Shown here in pieces: positions 9,634 to 19,100 of a stretch of DNA of 40,329 nucleotides. The notes under the pieces were generated by a model that was not told where the DNA came from, searched no databases, and worked only from the letters and a program-made list of their open reading frames with translations. Source of the stretch: a virus; the IMG/VR virus record IMGVR_UViG_3300005663_000107, positions 1-40,329 of that record; one strand, given 5' to 3'. Made by a program: the position numbers and the translations under genes. The first letter of the stretch is position 1; every line of letters starts with the position of its first letter.

Positions 9634-10623
9634 CTAACAGCTGCCCGGGGACTTACCAACCGGAAGACCGGGGTTGAGTTGATTCGCGTCTTCAAGCTCG
9701 GGTACCGTCGGCATCTCCTTCGACAGGCCAACGACCGCATCATCCGTTACTCCAGCCAAATCTTCAAGGTCAAAGCCCCGGATCAGTACCGTACCAGAGA
9801 AGCTGCGAATGTTGGACTCGCCACGCCTCGTAGTCGAGTCGGGCTCACCCTCTGGGATGAAATCCATCTCGTAGCGAACCGTGCCTAGCGAGGCGTCGGC
9901 GGGGTCTCTGTCCATCACCAGGAACTTGTTTCGATGGAAGAAGAGGGTGGTCGCGGCCGACAAGTCGAAAAGCTGCTTGGTCAAATCGGCAGCTCCGATC
10001 AGGTCGAACTCCAGATCGACCGTGTAGGGCCCCCGCCGAAGCTGCACCGTGCCATCGGGCAACGTGACCTGGGTGTTCTGGTTGACCGAGAAGAAGCGGT
10101 TCTCGGCCACGTCGGGCCCGTTGAGAATCAGGGCGGGCAGCGAAGCGACCTTCGGAGTGTTGAGGAAGTCGCCTGTATCTTCGTCGTAGTCGGTATGGAC
10201 GGTGATGCTCACCTCGGGTAGAATCTGCCGCTTCATCTCGCGGAGCAGCGTGCGGATAACCCGGGTGAAGTCCGACTCAACGGTCAGGTTCGGTCGTTGA
10301 AACGTGTAGGCGCTCGCTTTCGTTGCCTCTTCGCCTACGATCGGATCTCCGTTGTCGTCGAGGTTCTTGACGGTGACATCGACCCGACCGGGATCGTGGA
10401 TCGGGGTGAGGCAGGTCGCCTTGCCTTGTGAGATGACGCGTACGTCGTCCGCGGGCGTTGCACCGAACAGTACCTGGACGTTGCGTTGCAGGACGCCGCT
10501 CGTCTGTCCAGTCAGTGGCGGCTCGGGATGCTCACGCAGATTGTTGGTTGTGAGAGTGACGAGGGTCAACCCACCGGCTGGTCCGGTGTTGGGCACTGCC
10601 GAAATGATGAGCGGAACGGCCAA
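9634..10623 (-). CDS. IPT/TIG-domain protein of the tail or neck
   Basis: 329 residues from a TTG at 10623 (an in-frame TAG lies three codons upstream and there is no early ATG). Residues ~5-105 have the IPT/TIG immunoglobulin-like pattern: SAVPNTGPAGG, VLFGATPADDVRV, then a CLTPIHDPGRVDVTV strand pair. The rest (RVIRTLLREMKRQILPEVSI, and a beta-rich portion) resembles a tail-completion or terminator-type protein. It sits between the gpG-like gene and the sheath region. The Ig-like domain may be exposed on the virion; that is inference. Confidence 0.72.
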   Translation of the reverse strand: MAVPLIISAVPNTGPAGGLTLVTLTTNNLREHPEPPLTGQTSGVLQRNVQVLFGATPADDVRVISQGKATCLTPIHDPGRVDVTVKNLDDNGDPIVGEEATKASAYTFQRPNLTVESDFTRVIRTLLREMKRQILPEVSITVHTDYDEDTGDFLNTPKVASLPALILNGPDVAENRFFSVNQNTQVTLPDGTVQLRRGPYTVDLEFDLIGAADLTKQLFDLSAATTLFFHRNKFLVMDRDPADASLGTVRYEMDFIPEGEPDSTTRRGESNIRSFSGTVLIRGFDLEDLAGVTDDAVVGLSKEMPTVPELEDANQLNPGLPVGKSPGSC

Positions 10624-10657
10624 CGAGTTCGACTATAGCACGAGGGGTTTCGCCTTC

Positions 10658-11290
10658 TTAGAGCGAGGTCTTTGCGAGGGCGACGCCATAGTCACCCTTC
10701 AGCTGTTTCGCGACACGCGCAAGGAAGCGGTTTTTGACCATCGACGGTCTGCCGAACCGTTTGAAGATGGGCGCTAAGAAAGGCCGTGCCGGGATCTTGA
10801 TTATGATGATCCCCTGCACACCAGCTGATTTTTTCTTGAGACGCCGTGCGCGTCGACCCCCGAACATCGCCGCGAGGAACCGCTGCATCTTCGGCGTGAT
10901 CCGAATAACGATCGGACGCGAGCCCTTCTCCATGAGAAGGGCGATGTCAACCAGCTTCCGCCCATCCTTACCCCGCGCCGACCTGAGCACACCGACAAAG
11001 ATGCCCTCGCGCTTTTTGACGAGCGTGACCGAGTTGCGTAGCTCAGCGGTACGAATGAGCGCCTTGCGTCCGCGAAAACCCTTGAACCGGCGCGACCGCA
11101 ACGTTGACCTCGCCAACTTGCGGAACTTCTTTCCGCCAGGGGCCTGCCGCGTGAAGCCCTGGATGATCTTCTTGCGGAAGAACTGCGCCTCCTGCAGCAG
11201 GGCTTTGTCGAACGCCTTTCGAAACTTGGCACTTGATGCTCCAAGGATCGCTTGCGCCTTGCCCCAATCACCGACCTTAGTGACGCTCAT
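10658..11290 (-). CDS. Tail completion protein, gpG/HK97 gp10-like
   Basis: 210 residues, strongly basic. It contains ELRNSVTLVKKREGIFVGV and a terminal IPARPFLAPIF motif, typical of the Mu gpG / phage virion morphogenesis / HK97 gp10 families that finish the tail end for joining to the head. Its ATG overlaps the TGA of the upstream connector gene. A distinctive internal stretch of Arg/Lys-rich helix (GGRRARRLKKKSAG) may contact DNA or the tube. Confidence 0.8.
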   Translation of the reverse strand: MSVTKVGDWGKAQAILGASSAKFRKAFDKALLQEAQFFRKKIIQGFTRQAPGGKKFRKLARSTLRSRRFKGFRGRKALIRTAELRNSVTLVKKREGIFVGVLRSARGKDGRKLVDIALLMEKGSRPIVIRITPKMQRFLAAMFGGRRARRLKKKSAGVQGIIIIKIPARPFLAPIFKRFGRPSMVKNRFLARVAKQLKGDYGVALAKTSL

Positions 11291-11823
11291 CGCGCGACAG
11301 CTTGAAGCGTGCCCTGCTCGCGCTCCTCGAACGTTGCAATCAGCAGGTTCCTGCTGCGCCCGATTCCGAAGTTCGGTCTGACCTGAGTCGCGAACAACCC
11401 AGGCGGGTTCCGAACCTCCTGAAGCAGTTCGCCATCACAGCCGAAGATCGAGCAGAGCCGATCGTTGTTACGAATGAGCGCCTCGCCCGTGTCGGAGTCG
11501 ATGAAGCAGAGGCGTTCCAGGTCTCGGAAATGAAAGACGATTCGCACCGCCGCATTGGGCGACGAACCACCGAGGAGCTGCCGGAGCTGCTCCCACGACT
11601 GCGGCTCAATCTGGCACGGCACCCTGATGAACGTCTCCTTGCGAAGCGCGATCCCGGTCGTGTCGTCGGCGACTTCGTCACGTAGCAGCACAACGGGCTC
11701 GCGGAAGTCGTCGTCGTAGCCCGACGTAAGCGGCCCCGCGGACCCGTCCGGATCAAGATCCATTGCGCTTGTGTCAAGCTGCGCCAACTCGACCTCGAAC
11801 GGGTTGATCAGTCGCCCGCGCAT
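11287..11823 (-). CDS. Head-tail connector / head closure-like protein
   Basis: 178 residues from the ATG at 11823; the longer frame upstream runs through the neighbouring gene and is rejected. It starts MRGRLINPFEVELAQLDTSAMD, then forms beta strands (ETFIRVPCQIE; VRIVFHFRDLERL), and ends with NFGIGRSRNLLIATFEERE. Placement between the gp6-like adaptor and the gpG-like tail protein argues for a head-closure or stopper role. The start is 2 nt from the upstream stop. Confidence 0.65.
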   Translation of the reverse strand: MRGRLINPFEVELAQLDTSAMDLDPDGSAGPLTSGYDDDFREPVVLLRDEVADDTTGIALRKETFIRVPCQIEPQSWEQLRQLLGGSSPNAAVRIVFHFRDLERLCFIDSDTGEALIRNNDRLCSIFGCDGELLQEVRNPPGLFATQVRPNFGIGRSRNLLIATFEEREQGTLQAVAR

Positions 11824-11824
11824 A

Positions 11825-12928
11825 TCATGCCGACCCCATTGCGGGTGGCCGAAGGTATTGCACAAGAATTGTGTCAATCTCCGGATCACCTGAGAGCGCA
11901 CCCGTGGCAACGTGCGCAGTGCCCGCTGACGAGAGGTTGGCCAGCCGGTAGCTCTGCTCACTCGTCTTCTCCGCAAGGAGCCGCCAGCGCTTCTGGGCGT
12001 CCTCACGTGCATCGCAATCGGTGAGCCCCGGTAGGTCTCGCAAGAGCAGTAGCTTCGTCGCATGCTGCAGAAGTACGGGCGTGTCACCAAGCGGCGTACC
12101 ATCTGCATCGGTGTAGCCAAAGACCCCAGTGATACGTACGTTCTGCGGTCCGATCGGGAACGCCAAACGGGTGAGCGTAAGCCCTTGGATGATATCGAGC
12201 TGACCCCGGCCAAAGAGATCGCGGCCGTGCACGAACTCGATCTTCGGGTTGTTACGGTCGTCTGGATGCAGCAAACCCTGCGAGAGGTGTCGATTGTAGA
12301 CGAGGAACAGATCATTCTCGATGAGCAGCTCGGCGCCAACGAAGGCGCTCGCATCGAGAGCTACGGACTCCAAGGCAATGATTGGCTGGTCGAGGAGCTG
12401 CGACCGGCCGCCCGAGCCATCGACCATGAGGGTCAGCGAACGTGGATCGAAGTGGCGCCCCGTGAACTGTTCGACCCGACGACTGGCGAATTGTAGGAGC
12501 CGCAACAGTCGAGCGTCGCTCGCATCGGCCTCCGTGATGCCGTCCTCGCGCATCTCGGCGATACTGGCATACGCGGGTGCGAGCGGGTCGGACACAGTCA
12601 CCAGCACCTCGAACTTACGGACGAGGATCTGTTCATCGGATGCCGCAGTCTCCTTGTAGAACCAACGGATCTCGTGACGGCCCAACGGCTCGGTCAACGA
12701 AACCGTCCACGCGGCGGCGTAGCGCCCCACGCCAAGGCGCGTCCCTGTCGGACAATCGTTCAGGTCAACGACTTCGCGCCCGGCGGCCGGGAAGGTCTGC
12801 GTACCGGCCCCGTCATGGATCGTGAACTCGACCGAGAAGGCGTCCTTCTGGAACCCACCGAAGACGGTGGGAAGTTCCAGCAACGGCAGAGAACAGCCAA
12901 CCGTCTGACCCTGCGCGAGGTACCTCAT
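11825..12928 (-). CDS. Head-tail adaptor (gp6-like) with N-terminal beta domain
   Basis: 367 residues. Residues ~120-165 (YASIAEMREDGITEADASD, then LLQFASRRVEQFTGRHFDP) match the helical core of gp6-like head-tail adaptors that dock on the portal. The first ~115 residues form an additional beta domain (FSVEFTIHDGAG; WTVSLTEPLGRHEIRWFY) not present in minimal adaptors of ~100-200 residues. An AGG is about 7 nt upstream of the ATG. Confidence 0.82.
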   Translation of the reverse strand: MRYLAQGQTVGCSLPLLELPTVFGGFQKDAFSVEFTIHDGAGTQTFPAAGREVVDLNDCPTGTRLGVGRYAAAWTVSLTEPLGRHEIRWFYKETAASDEQILVRKFEVLVTVSDPLAPAYASIAEMREDGITEADASDARLLRLLQFASRRVEQFTGRHFDPRSLTLMVDGSGGRSQLLDQPIIALESVALDASAFVGAELLIENDLFLVYNRHLSQGLLHPDDRNNPKIEFVHGRDLFGRGQLDIIQGLTLTRLAFPIGPQNVRITGVFGYTDADGTPLGDTPVLLQHATKLLLLRDLPGLTDCDAREDAQKRWRLLAEKTSEQSYRLANLSSAGTAHVATGALSGDPEIDTILVQYLRPPAMGSA

Positions 12929-12972
12929 CCCGAGCCTATGCTAGCACGGCAAGAGCGGCGGTTTCGGTCCGC

Positions 12973-13347
12973 CTACTCGTCGTCGGAGGGCTTCCGGCGG
13001 GACCGGCGCCGTGACGCCGGCCTCTCGTCCTCGTCCGGCTTGACGTCCTTCGAGGTGAGGTCGGTCGCAGCTGAGACATTCGGCTCCGCTGCCGATGCGC
13101 GGGCTTCGGCAGCCTTCCTCTCGTCTGTCTCCAGCTGGACTGCTTCCTCTTCGGAGCAGATGTCGAAGGCGAGCGGCGAAACCGGATCGTTGTCCCTCTG
13201 GTGGACCGATGCGAGCCTCTCGGCCACCGCGTCGTCGACCTTGTACCAGCCACGCGCCTCGTGGAAGAGGGTCCCGTGGACGTGGAGCCGGCGGAGTACA
13301 TGACCCCGATGCTTGTCGTACGGCTTGAGCCTTACGAGTTTGGCCAT
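12973..13347 (-). CDS. Hypothetical head-region protein
   Basis: 124 residues, not recognised. The N-terminal half (HVHGTLFHEARGWYKVDD) looks globular. The C-terminal half is a charged, low-complexity Glu/Ala/Arg/Lys tail (RPASRRRSRRKPSDDE). It is preceded by AGGAAAGG. It lies between capsid and connector genes, so it may be a minor head or neck protein. Confidence 0.7.
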   Translation of the reverse strand: MAKLVRLKPYDKHRGHVLRRLHVHGTLFHEARGWYKVDDAVAERLASVHQRDNDPVSPLAFDICSEEEAVQLETDERKAAEARASAAEPNVSAATDLTSKDVKPDEDERPASRRRSRRKPSDDE

Positions 13348-13359
13348 GGGTTGCCTTTC

Positions 13360-13620
13360 CTAGCCCTTGGTGAGTGCCTGCGCCGCCGGGGTCAGCACCG
13401 ACTCGTAGTCGACGTCGAGCTGCGAAGAAGTGACTACCCCGTTCTGCGCCGCGAAATCGGTATCGAGCTTCGCGAAGAACGCGATGAGTTGTGTGCGCAA
13501 CTCCGTCACGTCGTCGACTGCATCGCGAAGCATGGTCGCAAGGTCGTCCTTCCCTGCGGAACCGCCAGGCTGGACGGCTGCGCCGCCACTGAACGAGTTG
13601 GTCTTGACTGTCGATGCCAT
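13360..13620 (-). CDS. Hypothetical small head-region protein
   Basis: 86 residues with GGAGG before the ATG at 13620. The first ~25 residues are low complexity (SFSGGAAVQPGGSAGK). They are followed by an amphipathic helix (TELRTQLIAFFAKLDTDF). No family was recognised. It lies in the capsid-connector interval. Confidence 0.68.
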   Translation of the reverse strand: MASTVKTNSFSGGAAVQPGGSAGKDDLATMLRDAVDDVTELRTQLIAFFAKLDTDFAAQNGVVTSSQLDVDYESVLTPAAQALTKG

Positions 13621-13629
13621 GCCGGCCTC

Positions 13630-13956
13630 CTACTTCGCGAAGATGAGCGCTTCGAGCGTGGTGCCCGACATATCGACGGTGCCGGCAACTTCGACACCGG
13701 TCGAAGCTACGCGCGCCGTGAGCTTGTCGTTCGTCTTGTCGTACGCGATGATGAAGTCGGCGCCGATGGGGCCCTGGTGGATGACGGCGAGCAACTCCAG
13801 GTTGCCCTTGCCAAGCGCGGCGCGTACCGCCGCCTGGAAGAGCGCCGTCCCGCCCGTCGGGTAGGAACCGTCACCCACGATGGTGACGCGCTCGATGAAC
13901 TCCGGGCCGCCTTCGTGCCCAACCGCGGCCACGCCTGTGATTGCTCCGAGTGCCAT
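13630..13956 (-). CDS. Small structural protein, possible capsid decoration protein
   Basis: 108 residues. The composition is that of a small beta-rich virion protein (VASTGVEVAGTVDMSGTTLE near the C-terminus), and it follows the major capsid gene directly with a good ribosome site (GGAGGAAAG). This fits a cement or decoration protein, but I recognise no specific family, so the role is inferred from position and size. Confidence 0.6.
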   Translation of the reverse strand: MALGAITGVAAVGHEGGPEFIERVTIVGDGSYPTGGTALFQAAVRAALGKGNLELLAVIHQGPIGADFIIAYDKTNDKLTARVASTGVEVAGTVDMSGTTLEALIFAK

Positions 13957-14015
13957 AGTCTTTCCTCCGGTGGCGGGCGGGGCACTCTGCCCCGCCCTTC
14001 AGGGTTGACGGGTTG

Positions 14016-14975
14016 CTACGCGACCTTCACCGCCGTCGCCTTCACGACGGCCGTCTCCTCCGCGAACTTCATGTCGAAGCGCAAGGTGGCGACGATGATC
14101 AGCACACCCTCGCGGACGAGACGATCCGTCTCGACCTTGATGTTGCGCCAGATGCCGACGTGGATGTTCTTCGGGTCCGTGAGAACCACGCTGGTCTCGT
14201 CGGTACCGCCGCCCTGGTTCTCCGGGAACAGCGGCACGTCGACCACCGGAACGGCCGAGTAGCCGATCTCGGTACCCGGGTCCTGGGTGGTCGTGCGGTC
14301 GCCGAGGTCGGTGGCGCGGTCCGACAGCGTGTCGACGTAGTCGAGGCGCGCGTCCACCGAAGTGAAGTAGCGCATCGCCCGCTTGTTCCGCAAGAACTCG
14401 CTGGGCATCGTCTTCAGCATGTTGCGGAGGACGGTCTTGTCGAGCGGGATCGAGCCCGCGGCGACGAGGTTCGACGTGGCCTGAACGAGCATCCCGTCGA
14501 ACTTCGCGAGGAACAGGTCGGCGGACCCGGTGTCCCCGTTGATCACGATCTCGTCCATGTCGCGAGAGATCGCCTCGGCCATCATCTGCATGATGGTGTT
14601 CTTGAGGTTCGCGCGCTCGATGTTGTCTTCGAGCACCTCGTCGTTCAGGCGCACTTCCGCCTTGAACAACTGCGCGTCCAGCTCGACCTTCGAGAGGTCG
14701 GGCTTCGACCGGTCACCCACCGGCAGAGCGGTCGCCTCCGCACCGGCGCGAAGGACGCGACCCTCGAACCGCGCCTTCTCGATGAGCTTCTTGTGGCTCT
14801 TCATCGGCGCGACGGTCGCCTGCTTCATGATGACCGACTCGTCGATCAGGATGCGAATGAAGCGTTGCGCCTGCTCCGCCTCCAACAGACCACCATCGGT
14901 GGTCAGGTCGGAGAGGGCCAGGTCGGTCGCCTTCTCCAGGATCGACCGATTGTCGATAACGCTTGCGAGTCCCAT
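14016..14975 (-). CDS. Major capsid protein (HK97 fold)
   Basis: 319 residues, preceded by GGAGGAAG. The N-terminal helix region ([20 protein letters not shown]), the E-loop-like segment and the core ([33 protein letters not shown]) match phage major capsid proteins. The C-terminus ends on strands with [20 protein letters not shown]. Its neighbours (scaffold before, small structural protein after) fit. No cleavage site is obvious, although the upstream XkdF-type protease suggests proteolytic maturation. Confidence 0.92.
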   Translation of the reverse strand: MGLASVIDNRSILEKATDLALSDLTTDGGLLEAEQAQRFIRILIDESVIMKQATVAPMKSHKKLIEKARFEGRVLRAGAEATALPVGDRSKPDLSKVELDAQLFKAEVRLNDEVLEDNIERANLKNTIMQMMAEAISRDMDEIVINGDTGSADLFLAKFDGMLVQATSNLVAAGSIPLDKTVLRNMLKTMPSEFLRNKRAMRYFTSVDARLDYVDTLSDRATDLGDRTTTQDPGTEIGYSAVPVVDVPLFPENQGGGTDETSVVLTDPKNIHVGIWRNIKVETDRLVREGVLIIVATLRFDMKFAEETAVVKATAVKVA

Positions 14976-15013
14976 GATCTTCCTCCGTGAGTGAGCCTAG
15001 AGAAGTGCGGGGT

Positions 15014-16069
15014 CTACTCCCCGAACCAGTGTTCCTTCTTGACCGTGTCCCGATTGATCGGGTTGTTCATGTCGGCGGGCCACGATGCCTCTTTCGGAGG
15101 CGGACCACCGCCGCCATCGACCGTCAACGCGCTCGGAAGACCGTGCGCCTTCTTGAGGGCCGTCAGCTCCGTCGACTGCTGCTTCACGACCTCGGTCAGC
15201 TCCGTGACGCTGGTCACGAGCTTCTCGACGTCGGGCGAGGACTTCGCGATCGGCTCGGCGGGCTTGTCGTCCTTCTTCGTCTTGCCTTTGTCCTTGCCGT
15301 CGTGCAAACCCTTCGCCGGCTCGGCGACGATACCGGCCGCCTCGGGGTCCAACTCCTTGAGCAACTCGTCGAGCGCCTTCAGCGCGGCGCGGAAGCGCTT
15401 CAGCTTCTCTTTCGCCATCTTGCGTCCGCGCTTGTCGATGGGCGTCACCTTCTCGGTGATGCTGTTCAGCGCGGAGACCAGGTCGTCGAGCGCGACCGCG
15501 TCGGTCTCGTCATCGGACTTCGCGGCAGCCGCACCCGCGACCGGCGACGGATAGCGCTCGCCGATGCCCTGTAGGAGCTTCACGATCGCACCGATCTCGC
15601 GGGATACCTGGGCGGGCAACGGTTTGTCGATTTGTTCGTCCGTCTCCTTCGCCGACTTGATTGTGTCGACCAAGGACAGTTGACGTTCGAGCGCCTCGGT
15701 CGCGAGGCGAAGGACCGCAGCCTTGACCGGCTTCGGAATCGTCAGCGCCTTCGAGATGGCTTCTTCCACGGCTACGATAGCGGCTGCGGTTGCGTCGCCA
15801 CCACCTTCACCGTCGCCTACACCGTCGCCTGCACCGTCGCCGCCGTCATCGGGCTTCGCGGTCAACTCGCCGGTCTCGTCTACGACGACTTCGGTGCCTG
15901 CGTTCGCTTGAGCCATCTCGTCTCTCCTCTTCACGACCAAGAAACGTCGCTTGTTCGCGGGGCGATCGACCAACGAGACTTCTTCAACGAGCATATCGAA
16001 GAGGCGGAAGATTCCGTCCTCGTCTTCGTCTTCGTCTTTGTCGCGGTCACTGATCGTCTGCTCCGACAC
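15014..16069 (-). CDS. Scaffold / capsid assembly protein with XkdF-operon N-terminal motif
   Basis: 351 residues from a GTG at 16069. Residues ~29-48 (EEVSLVDRPANKRRFLVVK) resemble the short motif at the start of XkdF-type prohead proteins. The rest is Ala/Glu/Lys/Asp-rich helix and coiled coil with long acidic linkers. The end contains SWPADMN followed by a helical tail. Position between protease and major capsid gene, acidity and coiled-coil content point to the internal scaffold. The WPADMN motif recurs in the 21259-22056 protein. Confidence 0.72.
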   Translation of the reverse strand: MSEQTISDRDKDEDEDEDGIFRLFDMLVEEVSLVDRPANKRRFLVVKRRDEMAQANAGTEVVVDETGELTAKPDDGGDGAGDGVGDGEGGGDATAAAIVAVEEAISKALTIPKPVKAAVLRLATEALERQLSLVDTIKSAKETDEQIDKPLPAQVSREIGAIVKLLQGIGERYPSPVAGAAAAKSDDETDAVALDDLVSALNSITEKVTPIDKRGRKMAKEKLKRFRAALKALDELLKELDPEAAGIVAEPAKGLHDGKDKGKTKKDDKPAEPIAKSSPDVEKLVTSVTELTEVVKQQSTELTALKKAHGLPSALTVDGGGGPPPKEASWPADMNNPINRDTVKKEHWFGE

Positions 16070-16091
16070 GTACGCTCACTGGACAGTCTGC

Positions 16092-16120
16092 CCCGGATCT
16101 AAAGTCGCTGTCAATCCGGG
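16092..16120. promoter_or_regulatory. Inverted repeat CCCGGAT...ATCCGGG in scaffold leader
   Basis: A perfect 7-bp inverted repeat with a 15-nt centre lies between the polyprotein stop (16172) and the scaffold start (16069). The minus strand reads TTGACA inside it, a -35-like hexamer, but I see no matching -10 box. It could be an operator, a weak terminator or a chance dyad. Confidence 0.3.
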
Positions 16121-16171
16121 ACTCTAACCGACTCACGCTCGTTACGGTAGTGTTTTCGCGCGTAAACTCCC

Positions 16172-19100
16172 CTAGGCATCCGGTACTCGTACAGCACTGC
16201 CCCCGATCGAGAAGCCCGTCAAGCCTTCTGTCTTCACTTTTTTCCACAGGTCGTCGTCCTTGATGCGCACAGCGAGCAGCCAGGTGCCCCGCTTCACGAG
16301 CTGTCTGCCGACCTTGAAGTCGCTCGGGGCCAGGAAGGATTCGAGGATCTTGACCCGACTGTTGATGACGGTCTGGTGCATGAGACCGATGTTCTGGAAC
16401 CGCTCCATGAACTTGTGTGCAACCTGCCGGACCTCCTCGTGCGAGTAGATGTCTCGCTGAGCGTCGATGGTCTCGGGTTCAAGAACGATTCCGAGCACGT
16501 ACCGCTCTTCGGCATCCTTCGGTCGGACGACCTTGACGACACGCTCGCCAAGGAGCAGCTCGTCGTCCGGGCTCATCGACTTCTTGCGCTCACCCGGCTC
16601 AAGCAGGTCGAGGACCTCCTGAATGCCAGATGACGACTTGCGGTCCGACAGCTTGACAACCGAGGCGGGCCCGAACCAACGCAGCCGGAACGGCTCAGTC
16701 TCGGTGAAGAGGATCTCCGACACCTCTGCAATAATGACGTCGCCGACCTTCGCATCGACCTTGGAGTTGCCCGTCGTGCCGATCGGCACGTAGAGCTTGC
16801 CGCCAACCTCGACCGTTTCCTTCCACTTCCCAGTATCGGCCTTGGGAATCGGCCCGACTGCACCAAAGTAGTTCCAGACGCCCGGGGAGTCCTTCACGGA
16901 GTCTCGACCGTGGACGATCGCATTGACGATGCGAGCGAGTTTGAGCTTGGTCCACGAGGACGTCTGCCCACCAAGCGCATACGTCGCATCGGCCAGATCG
17001 ATCCACTCGATGTCGACTTTCGACGCGGGCGGAAGCGACGCGACATAGAGCCGCCCGCCCTTGCCTGCAATCCTGAAGGGGCGGCCGATCTTCGCGAGCG
17101 CTGCAAGCGCGTACGCCGAGTTGGGCAGCTCAACGATGAAGTCGGTTGTGACACCAACAATGGCGTCAACGATCGCGTCCTCGTTGCCCTCCGACTGCGG
17201 ATGGGGCGGTGTGGTAACGAGTACCGCACCGTCGTTCTGCTTCGCACACAGTGCAAAGTAATCGGACCATTCCTCGAACGGCAAGCCCACCGGCACAACG
17301 ATCGCGAGGTCGCGGCCACCGACGTACTTCTGGAGGATCTCGACGGTCTGCTTACGTCGGGGCAGTTCCTCCACCGCCGCGTCGTCTGGAAGATCAGCTG
17401 GTACGAAGAACTTCTTCTCGGTCACCACACGCTTGTACTGACCGTCGACCAGCTTGATGTTGTCGTCGGTGAAGAAGCGCTCATCGACCAACGCATCACG
17501 AACCGTCCGCGCCTCGTTGCCTTTCCTCTCCCAGTAGCGGAACTCCTTTGGCGTCACCCGTTCGAGTGAGATCGGGATCGCGGAGTGTCCATCGGGCGGC
17601 ATCGACTTCGTTTTGACCGCGCGTCGCCCGAGAACTGAAGGCATCAACTCCTTGCTCACCCACGACGTCCAGAACGCTTCACCCGTAGGCGTCTTGCCGC
17701 CGTCGCCATCGTCGGCCTTTCCAACAAGTTGGCGGAAGAACATCGTGCCCCTGAGTTCCGATCCCTTCCCAGTGAAAAAATACTCGTGCGAGAAGGACTT
17801 CTGCAAACCGAACTCGACCTTGGGCTTGCTCGCAATGACCATCACGCCTTCTTCGTTGCGTGTCGCGCCAACCTCCCCCTCTTCGAAGACGCGGTTGTCG
17901 ATACCGAGCCAGATGAGCGGCTGCCGCGACTTCGGTGTCGCGAAGAGTTTGGCCGGCGCGCGCATCGGCTTCGTGAACCGATCGCCATCGAGCGAGAACG
18001 ACTGCGCGATCCGCCGCGCATTGGCTACCGTGTCGACCGGTTGTCGAATCGCGCCGGCCCGTTGATTGGACAAGGTCCAGCCGACCAGGAAGTCGCTAAC
18101 CTGGAGACGGAGATCGGCGTGCAGACTCTTGCCGCGGAAGTGGTACTGGAGAATCGCCGGACGGGGCCCGCGTTGCTTCGGAAGGTCGAGCAGCGGATCG
18201 TCCTGCTTCGCGAGGGCCATCTGCTTCACGTCGAATTGCGGACGCATCTCGACAACGAGATCCGCGAGTTCGACGTGCCGAGTGAACGGTCCGCCGAACT
18301 CGTCGTCGAGGAATTGGATTCGACGTGATAGCTCCGGCGGGAACATGCGCCCGATGCGAAACTCCAGAACGTGGCGCAGCGCGGGTGACATCGGACCCTT
18401 GATCAGCAGGTCGATATCGTTGGGCGTCTCGCCACGGTTCGCGAGCCCACCAACAAGATAAAGCAACGGCATCCGCAGCTTGAACGACTTGAGGTGGCTC
18501 AACACCTCATCGAGCTTGAGAACGTCGCCCTGCTCTTCGCCGGACGCGTGAATCGTCGCGTACTCGGGGTCCTCTGCGGCCTTCTGCCTGAGCTGCTGCA
18601 CCTCGTCGACGAGAGCGTTGTCGAGCTTGATGTCACGGTCGCGACGCTTCGCTTCGTCGAGAACGAACAGCGCAGCATTAACCACGTCTTCACGCGAGAG
18701 ACCACGGAGCGTAGTTTTGTCGTTCCCCTTGAACCCGCTGACGTACGCGGAGTCGACCCGGGCAACTGTCGTCTTGAACTCTTCCTCGCTGAGCTGGCGC
18801 AGGCGAACGGGATCGATATCCTCAACACTAAGCTGCTTGCCCGGTCCGTCCTGCGAAGGAACCAACGCGCCGCCTTCGGTCACGAGGTCCTCCGTAGTGA
18901 TGTCGGCCTTGGTCTCCGCTTCGCGGCACGCGGTCGCGATGTTCGTCGCAAAGTAGCGCCGAGCTTGTTTAATGCCACCGCCAACCTCTGACCGAACTTC
19001 ACTGGTCGCGATAGTAAATTGCTTACTGCCCATTGCTTTGAGCGCGGCGCGATGTTCATCGTGGTCGCCCAGTTCGCAAATCCACTGACCCTTGAGCGCC